NCBI GenBank assembly: GCA_951217055.1
Contig: OX578283.1
Location: 68,625,475 to 68,689,474, forward strand
DNA length: 64,000 nt
Source of the DNA: Gerris lacustris
Taxonomy: Eukaryota > Arthropoda > Insecta > Hemiptera > Gerridae
Direction: 5' to 3'
Shown here: positions 33,729 to 45,524 of the stretch, piece by piece
Position numbering within the stretch: the stretch's first letter is position 1
Layout: every line of letters begins with the position of its first letter
Program-made: the position numbers and the translations under genes
The notes under the pieces: model-generated
Seen by the model: the letters and a program-made list of their open reading frames with translations, nothing else
What the model was told of the DNA's origin: nothing
The model's database searches: none

Positions 33729-33995
33729 AAAGGCAGTGGCCCAGAGACCTACTAAGAATGTGATTAATTATTGAAAATCACTTTTATTATTACTCGTAAT
33801 TCTTATTATTGTATTCTCATCGTTCTTATGTATTGTCATCATAATTTTAATCCTCATGCCGAAAGGAGTAGTCAATGGACTACTACCTTTCTCAAGTAAT
33901 TCAATGTCCGGAAAAACGTTTATCATTAACACTTATAACATTTATATATGTAGTTGTGTTACTCAATAAAGTGAAAAAAAAAAAAAAAAAAAAAA
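32887..33995 (+). mobile_element. 5'-truncated Jockey-type non-LTR retrotransposon
   Basis: Flanked by an exact 11-bp duplication AGCTTTAATTT (32876-32886 and 33996-34006). It ends with AATAAAGTG and a poly-A tract of about 22 (33974-33995). Only the 3' half of the reverse transcriptase gene plus a 3' UTR of about 250 bp is present, as is usual when reverse transcription stops early. The clean frame, tail and duplication indicate a young insertion. A more decayed relative lies at 52190-52980. Confidence 0.95.
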
Positions 33996-34967
33996 AGCTT
34001 TAATTTGTGTAATCACATGTCCTTGTAAATTATTACTCTCATGATCTAGGAAACTTACCCCTATTACTTTTTCCTGTTGATTTGAACGACATTTATCAAT
34101 GCATAATACTCGTAACTATAACCTTTTATTTATAATCTAATTTATACGTTTTACATTGAACTAACATTATTACAACATTATTTTAAATGGAATAATTATT
34201 ATTATTATTATTATCATGGAGGAAAGAAAAAAATAGCCAGCCAAGTAGTGTGGCACATAGTTTCCTCGCGTTCTATTTCATATACTTTAATGATTTTATG
34301 TGTTCACAACATATTATTATGATTACAATGAACTGTTCAAAAGTTAAAGGTCAAGAACAAACTTTTGAATAGGCGCCATCTTGTAACGTCTGGGATCATG
34401 CTGGATAACGAATCGTCAGATTTATGGTAAATAGACCGCGAACCTTTAGTGATCAGTGTAAGCCACATAGTTGGCAACTTTATTTAATTTACATTTAGTT
34501 ATATGAGAAGCTATCAATCATTGTAAAATGTAAAGTTTGTCTCAGAATATACTTGCCATTGTAAGTTGAGAATTCCTCTCAAAGTCTGTTTATCATTTAA
34601 TAACGTACAATTTGAATTTCTTGTGGGGGGGGGGGGAAGACCGTGTGACTGACATGTTCTTTTATGATTAAAACAATTCTAAAATACAATTAATTTTCAT
34701 CAAAATATTGTTCTTATTTACAGGATTAAAGCATTGAATTTTGATGCATAATGGTGAGAGCGAAGTCTGTTGTTTTCCCTACACCTAATATTTGAAGTTT
34801 GTGAAGCATCGCTTTACTATTCACAGCACGGGGGGGGGGCTTGTTTTCACGAGAATGCGTTATTATACAACAAGGAACCTAACATCAGAATTGTTTCAAT
34901 CTTAGATATTGAAATTAATTTCCGAGTTCAAGGATTTATAACATGGTATTTAAATGAATGAGACAAA
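33996..34967. other. Unrecognised AT-rich stretch
   Basis: No gene. G-runs at about 34625-34636 and 34830-34838. The frame at 34770-34961 has no recognisable domain. Confidence 0.5.
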
Positions 34968-35165
34968 AACTCGGTCCGAGACAACTCAGACAAACTTTCT
35001 CATATACGAGTTCATAATTAATTAGTCCAGTGTTTTCCACTTATTAGTTTTCAAATTTTCGTAGGTAAATTTAATTATTATCGAACGTTACATCAAAATG
35101 AATCATAAAAATAACTTCACCTCGGCGGAGGATTGAACCCGGTCTCTCTCCGTCCGGGACAGCAA
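34968..35165 (+). repeat. Family C fragment
   Basis: CTCGGTCCGAGACAACTCAG through GAGTTCATAATTAATTAG to GGATTGAACCCGGTCTCTCT (antisense B box), then truncated. Confidence 0.85.
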
Positions 35166-35239
35166 GCTACTAATAATTATTTTACATCTAAAATTATATT
35201 TAATAATTAAAATATCTAAAATTTGACTTGTTTAACTCC

Positions 35240-35445
35240 CGGAAATACAATTTTTAAGTTTTTGGTAGTTTTATACTATAGAAAGTTTAAATTTTAATTT
35301 AAATCAAATTATAATTATTATTAACTACGGGAAATACATCTGTACTGGAAATACAGGAGACCCGTGGTTCAAATCCCGGAGCTGGAGTGTATTTTTCAGT
35401 GTCTGTCTCCCGGAAATATTAATTAACTCCGGGACTTACTTAACT
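35240..35445 (+). mobile_element. Family B element with sense tRNA-like core
   Basis: AATTTTTAAGTTTTTGGTAG, TTTAAATCAAATTATAATTA and TTAACTACGGGAAATACATC form the left arm; then GGAGACCCGTGGTTCAAATC (B box) and GTGTCTGTCTCCC. The right arm is incomplete. Confidence 0.75.
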
Positions 35446-36467
35446 CCCAAAAATATCATTTGCCCACAGAGATTTATGTATTTTTGCCTTATTTTTCGGA
35501 TCTGTCCTTGTGGAGTAGCGGGGAAAGGGTATTATTTTTTGCGTTTTGTTTGTGTAATATCGGGGTTAAATGGCCGCCATTTTGGAAACGCGATATATAT
35601 ATTGTGATCTGCATCTCAATACCTTTGCAATGACTCCACTCAAAAAATTACAAGAAATATTTAGCATTGAAATTCAAATAATTACAATCTATAATTTAAT
35701 TTTAACGCGATTAAACAAATTTAGAGAATTGTTAATATTATATATCTAACTTTTTTTTGCAGTAAATAAATATAATTATTTCAAGATAAAAAGAACTTTT
35801 TATATACTACGTTTTTAAATTTTCTGTTGAATCGAATGTAATGTTGATAATATAATTGTTATTGTTATATAATATGTAACGTTAGTGAAAAAAAAATAGT
35901 TCACATAAATGACAACCATCTAGAGAGCTGATCTTAAACCTATAATAAAAGGACAAATCTTTGTACTACGGATCTTCGCCAACACCAAATGTAAAGCGTT
36001 CCATCGATATATTTGAAATAATATAATCGATAAATAATATAATCGATATTTCCTGTTTTGCTGTCATTCAATGTTTATCACAAATTTGAGACCCGTCAAA
36101 ATGAAGATTGCGTAAATATGGGACATGGCCCAACAAATAAAATAACTTGCGGATTTTTTCCGAACTAACTTTTCGTACAGCAAAATTTGCTGAAAACCAA
36201 TTAAATTCTGCTGAAAGATGGCTAAAAGTATTAAAATAATGCATTGTCATCGTGTTCTGAGCTATGCTAAAAGTTTCAAATGTCTAGCTATTCGGAAAGT
36301 TAGTTAGAAATCGATTGCCAGATTTGTACCGGACAAACAAACAAACAAACAAGAAAGTAAGCTAATAAATACATAGTAAAAATAAGTATTTTTTGTTGAT
36401 TAAAATGAGTTGAAAATGATTTTTTCTCCTTTCTGGAGGTAAAATCTTGTACATAGGTTGGGAGTAA
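35446..36467. other. Unrecognised AT-rich stretch
   Basis: No gene. GGCCGCCATTTTGGAAACGCG near 35571 and GCATCTCAATACCTTTGCAA near 35612 look like a decayed family K module. 36090-36360 (CAAATTTGCTGAAAACC, then (AAAC)n at 36337-36352) may be a family E relic. Confidence 0.5.
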
Positions 36468-36612
36468 AATCACTTGCACCCTCACGATAATTAACGTCCT
36501 CGGCTTCGCCTTGGGAGTGAACGTTATGGTTGCCTCGGCTACGCCTCAGGAACCAACTTCATCGCTCAGGGTGCAATCACTTACTTTCCTCCCTTGGTGC
36601 GTAAATAACTAT
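36468..36612 (-). repeat. Family A fragment, inverted
   Basis: CCTCGGCTTCGCCTTGGGAG, CCTCGGCTACGCCTCAGGAA and CTTTCCTCCCTTGGTGCGTA mirror the start of family A at 7606 and 20447. Confidence 0.75.
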
Positions 36613-37289
36613 TACTTTGTTGTAAGAAACAATCAAATGTGGAAGTTATTTAAATTCATTACTTACTGTCAATTCTAACTTTAGAACTTTAAATGCTTTA
36701 AATTAATTAAGACGTTCCTGGAGAGAAAACAAAAAGTTTCAGGTTAACTTGAAGTAAAATTACGACAAAATAAGAAAACTGCGGAATTTTCCTTTTTGGC
36801 AACGTGAGACTTCAAAAAGTAAAACATGAAAGAAACATTTATAATAAAATAATTATTTTAAGTTCCTTACGACTTGGTAATTTTTTATTATTCTTTAAAT
36901 TATAACACTTTAAACATAAAATAATAAACTTTACTTTAGAGTAATAAATCTTTATCCTCTGTAAGATAATTTTATTATAATAATTTTCTTCTTTTACGTG
37001 AGGCTCACAAAGGAATAAGAGGGCATTAATTTAAATTCCTTTGAGTATAACATTTCACTGTTTTAAAACAGAAGAAAAAATTAATTAATTTCTTTTGCTG
37101 AATTATTAAAGTGATATTTCATTTCTCAGTGTAACGAATTATTTATGAGGTTATATTTTTTTGTAGACCAAGATATAGTGAATAATATCACATTATTTAA
37201 AAAAAAAAACAAAAAAAACGTAGAACATCATTAAAGCTAATCTGCATTAAAGATGTTTATTGATTCCATAACAGAAGCTATGTGATCGT
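36613..37289. other. AT-rich spacer
   Basis: Nothing recognised. Confidence 0.5.
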
Positions 37290-37520
37290 TTTAATGAACG
37301 CAAAATTTTGATATGTCTGATGTCGAAAATTCCAAGGCACAAATCCGTTTCAGATGTCAGGGAACATTTTTGGTTCGGCGTTGGTCTATCGCTCGATTTT
37401 TTTTATTATCTAAAAAACTGCTTGTCCAATTTTATTGAAAATTGGATGTTAGGTTATTAGCCTATTTTTGGTCCCATAGAAGTTTAAACCTTCTACACCC
37501 ATTTGCTTTTCTCTGTAACT
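37290..37520 (+). repeat. Family F fragment
   Basis: CAGATGTCAGGGAACATTTT, GCTTGTCCAATTTTATTGAA, TTTTTGGTCCCATAGAAG and TTCTACACCCATTTGC match 20160-20350 in order. It runs straight into a family D copy, as at 50250-50700. Confidence 0.75.
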
Positions 37521-37549
37521 ATATCTTTAAAAGTCCTCATCTGATTTTT

Positions 37550-37594
37550 GAAGCGAGCGTAGCGAGCTTCCTACATTCAACGAAATATGCTCCG

Positions 37595-37646
<52 letters not shown>

Positions 37647-38130
37647 AGTAACGTTTACGCGTGTGACGATAACTTGAGTAAAAGTTGACCGATTTAGTTG
37701 AAATTTGGTATACATGTTCCTCTTACTAATACTCAGGCTAAGTTCGTTGGACAGCGTGATCCGTCCATGAGTTCGCGCGCAACGCTCGCGTAAACGAGAG
37801 GTACAAAAATTAAATTGGAATTTCAGGACGGGAAAAGATTCTATCATCATCTACTCGATGAGACGAACATTTTTTTCAAATAACATTTTTTACTAAAACC
37901 AACAGCGACACCGCTATGACTTAATAAAGATCGCTAAAACTATTAAAGCGGACCTAAACGTTTATAATAGAGAAAACAACCTTTTTACCGATATCTTACG
38001 TTCAAACGTAACGATTTTAATAAAACTTCATATACACCATCTAATGCACAATTGAAACAGGTATGCAAAATTTCAACTTGATACAAGCAAAATTCTTTGC
38101 GTAGTGACGAGATACATTTATAATAATTGT
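37550..38130 (+). repeat. Family D repeat with (TCTG)n
   Basis: AAGCGAGCGTAGCGAGCTTC, a TCTG microsatellite (about 37598-37645), GTGTGACGATAACTTGAGTA, CCAACAGCGACACCGC, and the uninterrupted site ACGATTTTAATAAAACTT that is split by a transposon at 26271. Frames on both strands are accidental. Confidence 0.88.
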
Positions 38131-38489
38131 TTAAAAGCTACCGCGGGTGGTGAAGATTGTTATAGTCGTATAGTGTATGGTTTGTTTAGGAAGTAAAGCT
38201 TTGTACCGAGTACCCCCACTCTTTCCTACACTGCCCTCTTCCACTTATCTTCAACTATGACATTCATCATGATTAATAAATTTCAATATTCAGTATTTCA
38301 CTGCAATACGCTCGCTTCAATGATAGAGCCACGCGATGCCTAGTTATGAAATTTAGATGGTTTGTTTAAAGTAGAAGATAGCCTCAGATTTTTTTTTAAC
38401 AGTCTGCTCTCTTTAAATTTGTCTAAATCAATACTTTATCACAAGGAAAAAATCAACTACATATTTAGCCCACGGCACACTATAAAAAA
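38131..38489. other. Unrecognised stretch
   Basis: No gene. GATGGTTTGTTTAAAGTAGA resembles a segment at 38730 and 53575. Confidence 0.5.
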
Positions 38490-38705
38490 TCGGACCAAAA
38501 CAACTCAGACAAACTTTCTCATATACGAGTTCATAATTACTTAGCCCAGTGTTTTCCATAATATATTAGTTTTCGTAGGTACATTTAATTATTATGGAAC
38601 ATTTCATCAAAAAATCCCTCGGATGGGAATCGAACCCGGCCTCTCTCCGTCCGCGTTTAAAGATATTTTCTCAGGAACTAGATTTTTCCCGGGAAAATGG
38701 CTTAG
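38490..38705 (+). repeat. Family C fragment
   Basis: ATCGGACCAAAACAACTCAG through GGGAATCGAACCCGGCCTCT (antisense B box) to TTTTTCCCGGGAAAATGGCT, then truncated. Confidence 0.85.
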
Positions 38706-40089
38706 ATCTTATTTAAATTTTTTATGAAATTTAGATGGTTTGTCGAAAGTAGACCGCAGATTGGCCGAGATTAATTTCGACCGTCTGCGCTCTTTAGAGT
38801 ATGCTTAATTTATACTTTGTAAAAAATAAAAACAATTTTGACAGATTAAAAAAAAAAAACGGGGGAAATAGTTAAATGTTATTAGTAAGTCAAAGTCTCA
38901 GAGTAAGGAAGGGGTAGAGGGAGCAATGCGATTTGAAAAGTGGTTCATTATGCTCCACCCATATACTAAACCTCTCAAGCGAGCTCAACCCGAACTAAAG
39001 TGACAACTGCACGATCACGTGGTCACTGGTCCTTGTCTTATTGGTCTATTCCTTGTCCTTACGTGCCCACGGACGCTTGTCAACAAAACCTTTACACGTC
39101 ATGTGCTTTGTTTGCTGAGAATAATACTATATATAGAAGGAGGATCACTGATAACATTGAAGCCAACTTTGGTTGTGTCCCTTTATCCGCGTTCTAAAAA
39201 TTAATTTTTGTAATTTGTGACGTCATAATTTTAAAATTATTTGCCTTCGGTTTTTTAATTTAATTTTTTATTAAATTATAATTATTGATAGTCAGTTTAG
39301 TTTATTGCAATATTTTTTTGTGTTTTATCTTATTTTAGCTTGAAATATGCTAAAAATAAAGTTTATTATATCATGCTGGGCGAGTTGTAAAAAATGACGT
39401 CAGAGTGAAACGTAAACAATAACCAATGGCAGGGTTTTTCTTCTTGATGTTTGTAAGCGGGCTTTGAATAGTTACTAAAGCATGGCCAACCTTCTCCTGT
39501 TTAAATGAAAAAAATGTGTGTTGTTATGTTGGCAGCCTGGTCTTAAGGACACAACCTCTCGGCAAAAGTTGGCTTCAGTCTCTTATCAGTAATTGCTTAG
39601 GATTCCGATTCTATGCTCCTTCTATATATAGTATTATTTTAAGTTTGTTTGATTGTTTTATTATCGAAATGTCAAATATGTCAAAATATCAAATATTTAA
39701 AGGCAGGATTACACGCTACGATAAATGGTAGTAATTTATCGTAATAACGGAATCGTTATGATTTATCGTTGCGTGTAAATAAGACATTGTAGCGATTTAT
39801 TGAAATTGGAATTTGACTGCATGGTTGAAGCCGGTCGGATCAATTTCTGCAAATCGTAACGACAAGTTGGAACATGTGAACAGTTGCAACCACTTATTGC
39901 TACAATTTGAGATTGTATGCGTTGGCTGTGGATAGGAAAGCTTGTTTTAAAGTAGTGTTTTTCTTCCTTGAGATCATGACAGCTTCCAAGCAAAGTCCTC
40001 GTGAGTTCTTGAATGAATTCATCCAACAGTTATCACATTTTTCCGTGTTTGTGGCTAATTAGGAGCAAAGAATACTCCGACAGACTGCT

Positions 40090-40435
40090 GACTAAAAATT
40101 TTTATTTTATTCGTCCACCATATTGGCCGCCATCTTGCAAATATGAAGTGTGCAATTTAATTAGTTACCTATTCTTATCCTTCTCTTAAAGACCTTCAAA
40201 ACTATGTATAACACATTATGCTGACTAAAATATTTTATTTTAGTCGTCCGCCATATTGGCCGTTATCTTGGAAATGTTTAGTGTGGAAATTCCAAAAACT
40301 ATACAGTTCTCACAAATGCTAAGATGGATCTTTGTTCCAAATTTCGTTGAAATTGATCAATTTTTACTCCAGTTATCGTTGGACAAATAAACAAACTAAC
40401 ACACAAACTTTTCAAATCCCAAGTCTCTGAAATGA
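40090..40435 (-). repeat. Family E block (no GC-rich array)
   Basis: Two consecutive CCATATTGGCCG(C/T) words and AAATTGATCAATTTTTACTC, CCAGTTATCGTTGGACAAAT, CAAACTTTTCAAATCCCAAG: the mirror of 17000-17340. Confidence 0.8.
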
Positions 40436-40439
40436 AGGC

Positions 40440-40632
40440 TCTGGGCTCGTTCAATTATCTCCCTGGGCTTCGCCTCGGGAATCAAGATACCCAATACCCT
40501 TGACTTCGCCTCGGGATTTAGTTGCCTTGCTTTAGTCGCCTTACTGAGTTGGCAAAGCCTCAGGAATCAACTCAGTAACGCGGGAAATAATATCATACAT
40601 TATTCCCTAGGTGCATAAATAACTAGTCATTC
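40440..40632 (-). repeat. Family A fragment, inverted
   Basis: CCCTGGGCTTCGCCTCGGGA, GACTTCGCCTCGGGATTTAG and TTATTCCCTAGGTGCATAAA mirror 7606-7760. It adjoins the family E block directly, as at 16990 and 59820 where an AACGAGCG word follows. Confidence 0.75.
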
Positions 40633-41271
40633 TATGTGTAATTTCTTCCATTTGTAATTTTATCCCGTGTAGTTGTTTCCTTTGTGATTCTGCCCTGACT
40701 CCCAATTCATTGCGTACGGTGTACAAAAAAGAAGCAAGTTAATCAACAATTCGTGGAAATCCGGGACAGGTTCGGATGATGTGTATAAAACGATTTATTT
40801 ATTACTATAAATTGTTACAATCACATCGTTACGATTTATCGTAGCGTGTAATCCTGCCTTAAGAGAAAAATCTGATGCGATTTCTTTAGAAGACGATTTT
40901 GATTTATATAAGATTGCTTTTGGTTATATAGGAACTGGAACTATTACATGTTATTAACAACGTAACTGCCTTTAGATAATTAATTCGGTTAACAACAAAC
41001 ACTAAAGTACATATGTATTTATAAAGAAAACTGTATTAAAATATTAAATGTCGTAGGAAAATATCACATTATACTTATCCTTATCAGCTGACATCAGATA
41101 AATTTCGAGTTTTTATCGAGATATCGATACTGTTTTATCAAACTGCCACTTGGGAGGTTTAGTATAGGGGTGTCGCATAATGAACCAGTTTTTGAGACCC
41201 CGATTCTATAGTATTGTTCCCTCTACCCCTTCCTTACTCTGAGGTCAAAGTTATGTTAGTAGTAAGTCAAA

Positions 41272-42224
41272 TAATATTTATTATTATCTGACATTATTAC
41301 AAAGCTTTTCAAAATCACTAAACAGAGGCAAGTTTTCACAATTGTGGTTTTTTTATTCAAACAAAAGTGAAAATAAAAAAGTTTGGGAAACGAAATCATG
41401 AAAAAAAAACCGCTCATCTTGTATACTTACCCCTTCTTTACCCCTTCACTTACCCCATCTCAACCCCTGGAAAAAGGATTATGAAAAAAGAAAAAGTATT
41501 TTCTTTTCAATCTTAACTTTTTCCAAAAGAGTTGACACGATTTCTTTTCTTTTTATTTTCACATTTTATTTTTAAGCGGTTACAACATGAATGATGCCGA
41601 CATTGAAGGAAAATTCACAAGTTAATAGTCGTAAAAAGCAATTGAATTGTACGAAATTTTCTTTTTCATTTTTTTTTTCTTTTTTAGACTCATTTAATTC
41701 AGGTTTTCTCTTGAGTTGTGTATTTTCGTTCATTTTTAAGTTTTTCATATCTTGAAGCGATGTTTGTAGACAAAAAGAATGTTGAGTTTTTTCAGATTTT
41801 TCTGAATGGTAGAGTTTTTCAAAATACTTCATTTTCCACCCAATCTTCCAATCTATTGAGTAAGAAATAATTATGTATATGTTTTTATAGAAACAGAATA
41901 ATTTTATGAATTTTAATTTTGTAGAATGAATCTTATTCGGTTTATTTCGTATATTTTTATTTTTTTATTTCTTTACTCTTGAAATGATTACTTCAATATT
42001 TTACAATGTTAATAAAACTGTAAAAATGATACAGGTTTTCCAACTGAGTAATAGAGGACTGAACATTTTGAGTAAGGAAAGAACTAAAACAAATAAAAAC
42101 GTCTTGCATACGAGTCTTCAAGACAGTGAGACATTTTTTTGTAACGCTTTTTGCTGTCGTATTTTAGTGTTGTTTTTTGGTAACGCTTGTGTAACGCATT
42201 TTTGTGTCGCTTTTGGTAACGCTT
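41272..42224. other. Unrecognised AT-rich stretch
   Basis: No gene supported. A minus-strand frame at 41572-41832 (86 codons, Lys/Glu/Asn-rich, with QLKRKPELNESKKEKK) is the least repeat-like frame in the area, but it has no recognised domain and no splice context that I could confirm. Confidence 0.4.
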
Positions 42225-42880
42225 TTCGAGTTTATGTGCCAAAGTAAAGACATGAAAATGTCAAAAAATTTGAGCGTGCAGATTCTTGCGTTTGTAAATT
42301 AGGAATTAAATCGACCATGATTATGTTGTGCACGAAGAAAGAAAGTACTTTTCTTCTTATTCAGTTTACTAAGAAGTAATCTTTTAGCTTCTTCATCCAT
42401 ATTTTTATAATGAATGCAAAAAATTATAGTATAACAAAAATAAAAATAATATTGTAAAAAAATAAATTTTATGTATTTAAGTTTATTAGGAATAAAATTC
42501 TAAGGGTTATGGCGTTTGTCCGATGATAATCGGAGCAGTAGAACAGAAGTGGTAGTTGGGGGGGGGGGGGGGGCACCGCTGGGGTTCTTGAGCGACTACT
42601 GGAGTGGTAGCGAGAAGCGAAGAGAGTGAGACTTGGGGCAGGTAGCCGGTCGGGAGGGCAGGGGTGGGTAGGCCCTACCAAGAGCGGTAAAGGGAGACAC
42701 TATACCTACCTAGAACGGGCAGACTTGATTGAACACCTCCTACATCTTCCTAACTCCATGTTCCTATATCTTCCCTACTCGTGTAACGCTAGTTTTTGGT
42801 AACGCTTTTCGAGGTTATATGCCATAGCCAAGACATGAAAATGTAAAAAAATATATCATTGTAAGAATATTTACAATGAA
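42225..42880. repeat. Repeat with TAACGCTTTTCGAG words and a GC-rich, G-run-bearing island
   Basis: GGTAACGCTTTTCGAGTTTATG (42212) and GGTAACGCTTTTCGAGGTTA (42796) are direct copies, both followed by AAGACATGAAAATGT. The mirrored form is at 56790-56850. Between them, 42500-42720 is GC-rich with a G-run at about 42559-42572. The proline-rich frame on the minus strand there follows from the G/C bias. Confidence 0.6.
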
Positions 42881-43114
42881 AGATGTGTATTTCAATTACC
42901 CAACGACATCTTCACAAAAATTGTAATTGAAATAATTTACCGGTTTCGGCTGTTCTAAATCAGCCTTCTTCAGATAATCTAGAGCTTACTGAACTTGACT
43001 TTGGATGTACAAGTGTACGAAGTACTCTTTTAAGCGGAAGAAGTTCAAGTCACACTGTTCAGGCCACTGAACAAGTTTTAGCTTGCTATTATAAATCTCT
43101 CTTTAGAGAGAAGG
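42881..43114. other. Unrecognised stretch with a stem-loop-like motif
   Basis: CAATTACCCAACGACATC..., ACAAAAATTGTAATTGAAAT and CCGGTTTCGGCTGTTC near 42950 resemble the TCGAAA/GATGAC-type motifs at 45590 and 47740. Confidence 0.45.
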
Positions 43115-44149
43115 ATTTCTCTCTAAGGGGGGGGGGGGGGGGGGTTGTAGGTAAGTGGGAGGAGTCCCTCAGTGTTATAACAAACATTGAAGATGTGTTA
43201 AGCACAGTGTTGCCTGAAGTCATTGCAATTCTCTTGCAAGTATTGAATTGTTTGCAAGGAGCGATGGGACGGGGCACTATCTTGCATAAACGTGTAATTA
43301 AAGCGAGCGTAAGCGAGCTTCTTACATTCAACGAAATATGCATCTTGTCTGTCTGTGTATAACGTTTACGCGTGTGACGATAACTTGAGTAAAAGTTGAC
43401 CGATTTAGTTGAAATTTGGTATACATATTCCTTTTACTAATACTCAGGCTAAGGTCATTGGCCAGAGTGATCCGTCCAAGAGTTCGCGCGTAATGCTCAC
43501 GTAAACGTGAGCTTCAAATTTAAAATTGGAAGTTTACGACAGGAAAAAATTCTATCATCACCTATTCGATGAGACGAACATATTTTACAACTAACATTTA
43601 TAGTAAATCCAACAGCGACACCGCTATGAATTAATAAAGATCGCTAAAACTATAAAAGCGGGCCTAAACGTTTATAATAGAGAAAACAACCTTTTTACCG
43701 ATATCTTACGTTCTAACGTAACGATTTTAATAAAACTTCATATACATCGTCTAAAGTACATTTGAAACAGGCTTGTAAAATTTCAACTTTATACATACTG
43801 TAGTTTTTGCGTTGCGAAGTGATACATTTTACAAATACATTTTTTAAAAATTGAAGTGGAATGGCCGGGACGAGTAGATGAGGTAAGTTATAGTAGTAGA
43901 ACCCTTCTCCTTCTCCCCACTACACGGCTCTCTATTACTAGCATATTCTTTAAATATCAACTCATCGTGATTAGCTATCTAATATTTATTCCATTAAGCT
44001 CGCTTCAATGATAGAGCCACACGATGCTTAGTTTAGCATTTGATCATTAATTTCAGGCAACATTGTGCTTAACTCATCTTCAATGTTTTTATAACACTGA
44101 GGGACTCCTCCCACTTACCTACAAAGAACTCCCCCCCCCCCCCCCCTTC
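43115..44149. mobile_element. Foldback element with poly-G in both arms
   Basis: Arms about 43118-43227 and 44052-44149: GTAGGTAAGTGGGAGGAGTC / GACTCCTCCCACTTACCTAC, AAGATGTGTTAAGCACAGTG / CATTGTGCTTAACTCATCTT. A run of 17-18 G starts the left arm and a run of about 17 C ends the right arm. A family D copy (43297-43830) sits between the arms. Confidence 0.8.
43297..43835 (+). repeat. Family D repeat
   Basis: AAGCGAGCGTAAGCGAGCTT, GTGTGACGATAACTTGAGTA, CAGCGACACCGCTATGAATT and ACGATTTTAATAAAACTTCA; uninterrupted at the site that was hit at 26271. Confidence 0.88.
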
Positions 44150-44929
44150 CATCATATGGTAATTTATTCTATCAAAACTATAATACCAGACAAGATTACT
44201 ACCCGGCAACGACTTTTTTTAAGACCCTATTTCAAACCATCATTTCGTGGCTTTGACCCAATCGTTTTTAAAGTTATAGATATGAATTTAAAGTAGAAGA
44301 ATGTAGTTTTCAGACCCCGCAAACCCCATATCTCTATCTACTACAGAAGCTGAGCTATAAGTGTTCAAAAAAGTGTAGTTTTTTGGCCCACTGTGTGTAT
44401 AATGAGATAGGTAAACCAGCGCTTCGTCGTAACACTGGGAAGACGAACCCGCAACGCTACCCTCAGTTTCGCATGATTCTGCCATCTATAGCCCCATAAT
44501 ATGGGGGCTATACACCGTACAAGTCTTCATTTAGAACAGTCACACTGCCAAACCCGACAAAGCAGTTACGTGAACACGCTAAGAAAGAAAAACGTTGCAT
44601 ATGGTTTTAGACCCTAATAGTGGTCCACAATTTCAATCATTCAATCATTTCACAATTATTTTCAATTATATTTAACTTACCTGACAATCTAAACAAAATA
44701 ATCATATTATGTGATGAATAAGTGTTATAATAAAAATAATAACAGAGCTTGGTCAGGTTTGCTGAATCAGGCAAAAAAAAAGGCAACACTGGCTATAAAC
44801 AGAACAGCTGGTTTAGTTGATATTGTAAAACCTTTTACATGTTGATGAACACTCCATTATTTTATATTTTATTTACAGATTAAAAACTAATTGTAGGAAA
44901 AATTTAATGTGCTACTCGAGCTTAAAGTG
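44150..44929. other. Unrecognised stretch with a hairpin and a possible tRNA-like relic
   Basis: No gene. A TATAGCCCC/GGGGCTATA stem lies at about 44491-44516. On the minus strand GCGGGTTCGTCTTCCC (about 44435-44455) vaguely resembles a B box, but no cloverleaf was found. Confidence 0.45.
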
Positions 44930-45260
44930 TCTTTGCTGCACTCGAGAAACCATTCCACCCTCGCCTGCGGCTCGTGCGTAAATATTTCTCTCGAGTGCAG
45001 CAAGTGCCACTTTGCGTACTAGTTGCACAAATAACTATTATGTTTCCAATTTTAATATTTCAAGAAAGAAATCTTGTTTTTGAAAAAATGGTGTCTACAA
45101 TTTTTGCGAACTAATATATCTTAAAAACACTACTAGTTGTTACAAGTATGTCCCATAATTATGAAAATTTTGTTGGTAGGTCATAATTAGTCTTTATTTT
45201 GTTGGTCCCTTTTAAGTTTCAAAAATTCTGCGCCCATTGGTTTTACTTCCACATGTTCAA
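44930..45260. repeat. Short foldback (44955-45003) and family F fragment
   Basis: TGCTGCACTCGAGAAA and TCTCTCGAGTGCAGCA are mirrored around a GC-rich core with CCTCGCCTGCGGCTCG. After 45050, TCTTAAAAACACTACTAG, TTGTTGGTCCCTTTTAAG and TTCTGCGCCCATTGG match the middle of family F. Confidence 0.65.
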
Positions 45261-45524
45261 AGCTTTTGTTATCAAAACCTGCATCTTGAAAAACTCTCAT
45301 CTGTTGTTGTGTAATGTATGCACACATAAGATCCCGTATTCATTTCAACCGCAATTAAATATTTTCAGAAAAATGAAAATATTTTCTACACTAGTTCATT
45401 ATGCCGCATTTCTTGTTATTATAGAACTGATATTATTACAGCTCTTAATAAATAATGAAATAATAATAATAATTAATAATTGGTTGTTTTGACTGAGATT
45501 TTGTGGTACCACTTCATAATTATG

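Larger units (their letters stand above)
39700..40862. mobile_element. TTAA-type element with ~27-bp inverted ends
   Basis: Left end AAGGCAGGATTACACGCTAC, right end GTAGCGTGTAATCCTGCCTT followed by AA; the left flank reads TTTA. Several GATTTATCGT-like words follow each end. The ends and TTAA context resemble piggyBac-like MITEs. It contains later material: a family E block (40090-40430) and a family A fragment (40440-40630). The frame at 39763-40026 is accidental. Confidence 0.75.
38895..41253. mobile_element. 2.4-kb foldback element with 18-bp flanking direct repeat
   Basis: Terminal inverted segments CTCAGAGTAAGGAAGGGGTA (from 38898) and its complement ending about 41243; further arm matches are GGTTCATTATGC / GCATAATGAACC and TATACTAAACCTC / GAGGTTTAGTATA. 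A second mirrored pair lies inside (39120-39190 and 39536-39645; AATACTATATATAGAAGGAG). Direct repeats of 18 bp with one difference (38877-38894 and 41254-41271, ending AGTAAGTCAAA) flank the element. It is interrupted by a TTAA-type element at about 39700-40862. Confidence 0.75.

Noticed and set aside
41572..41832. 86-codon Lys/Glu-rich minus-strand frame as a host exon
   Set aside because: No domain, no confirmed splice sites, and composition explained by AT-rich sequence. Kept only as a low-confidence remark.
42469..42681. Proline-rich 70-codon minus-strand frame
   Set aside because: Proline and serine come from the G-run and purine-rich island; no homology recognised.
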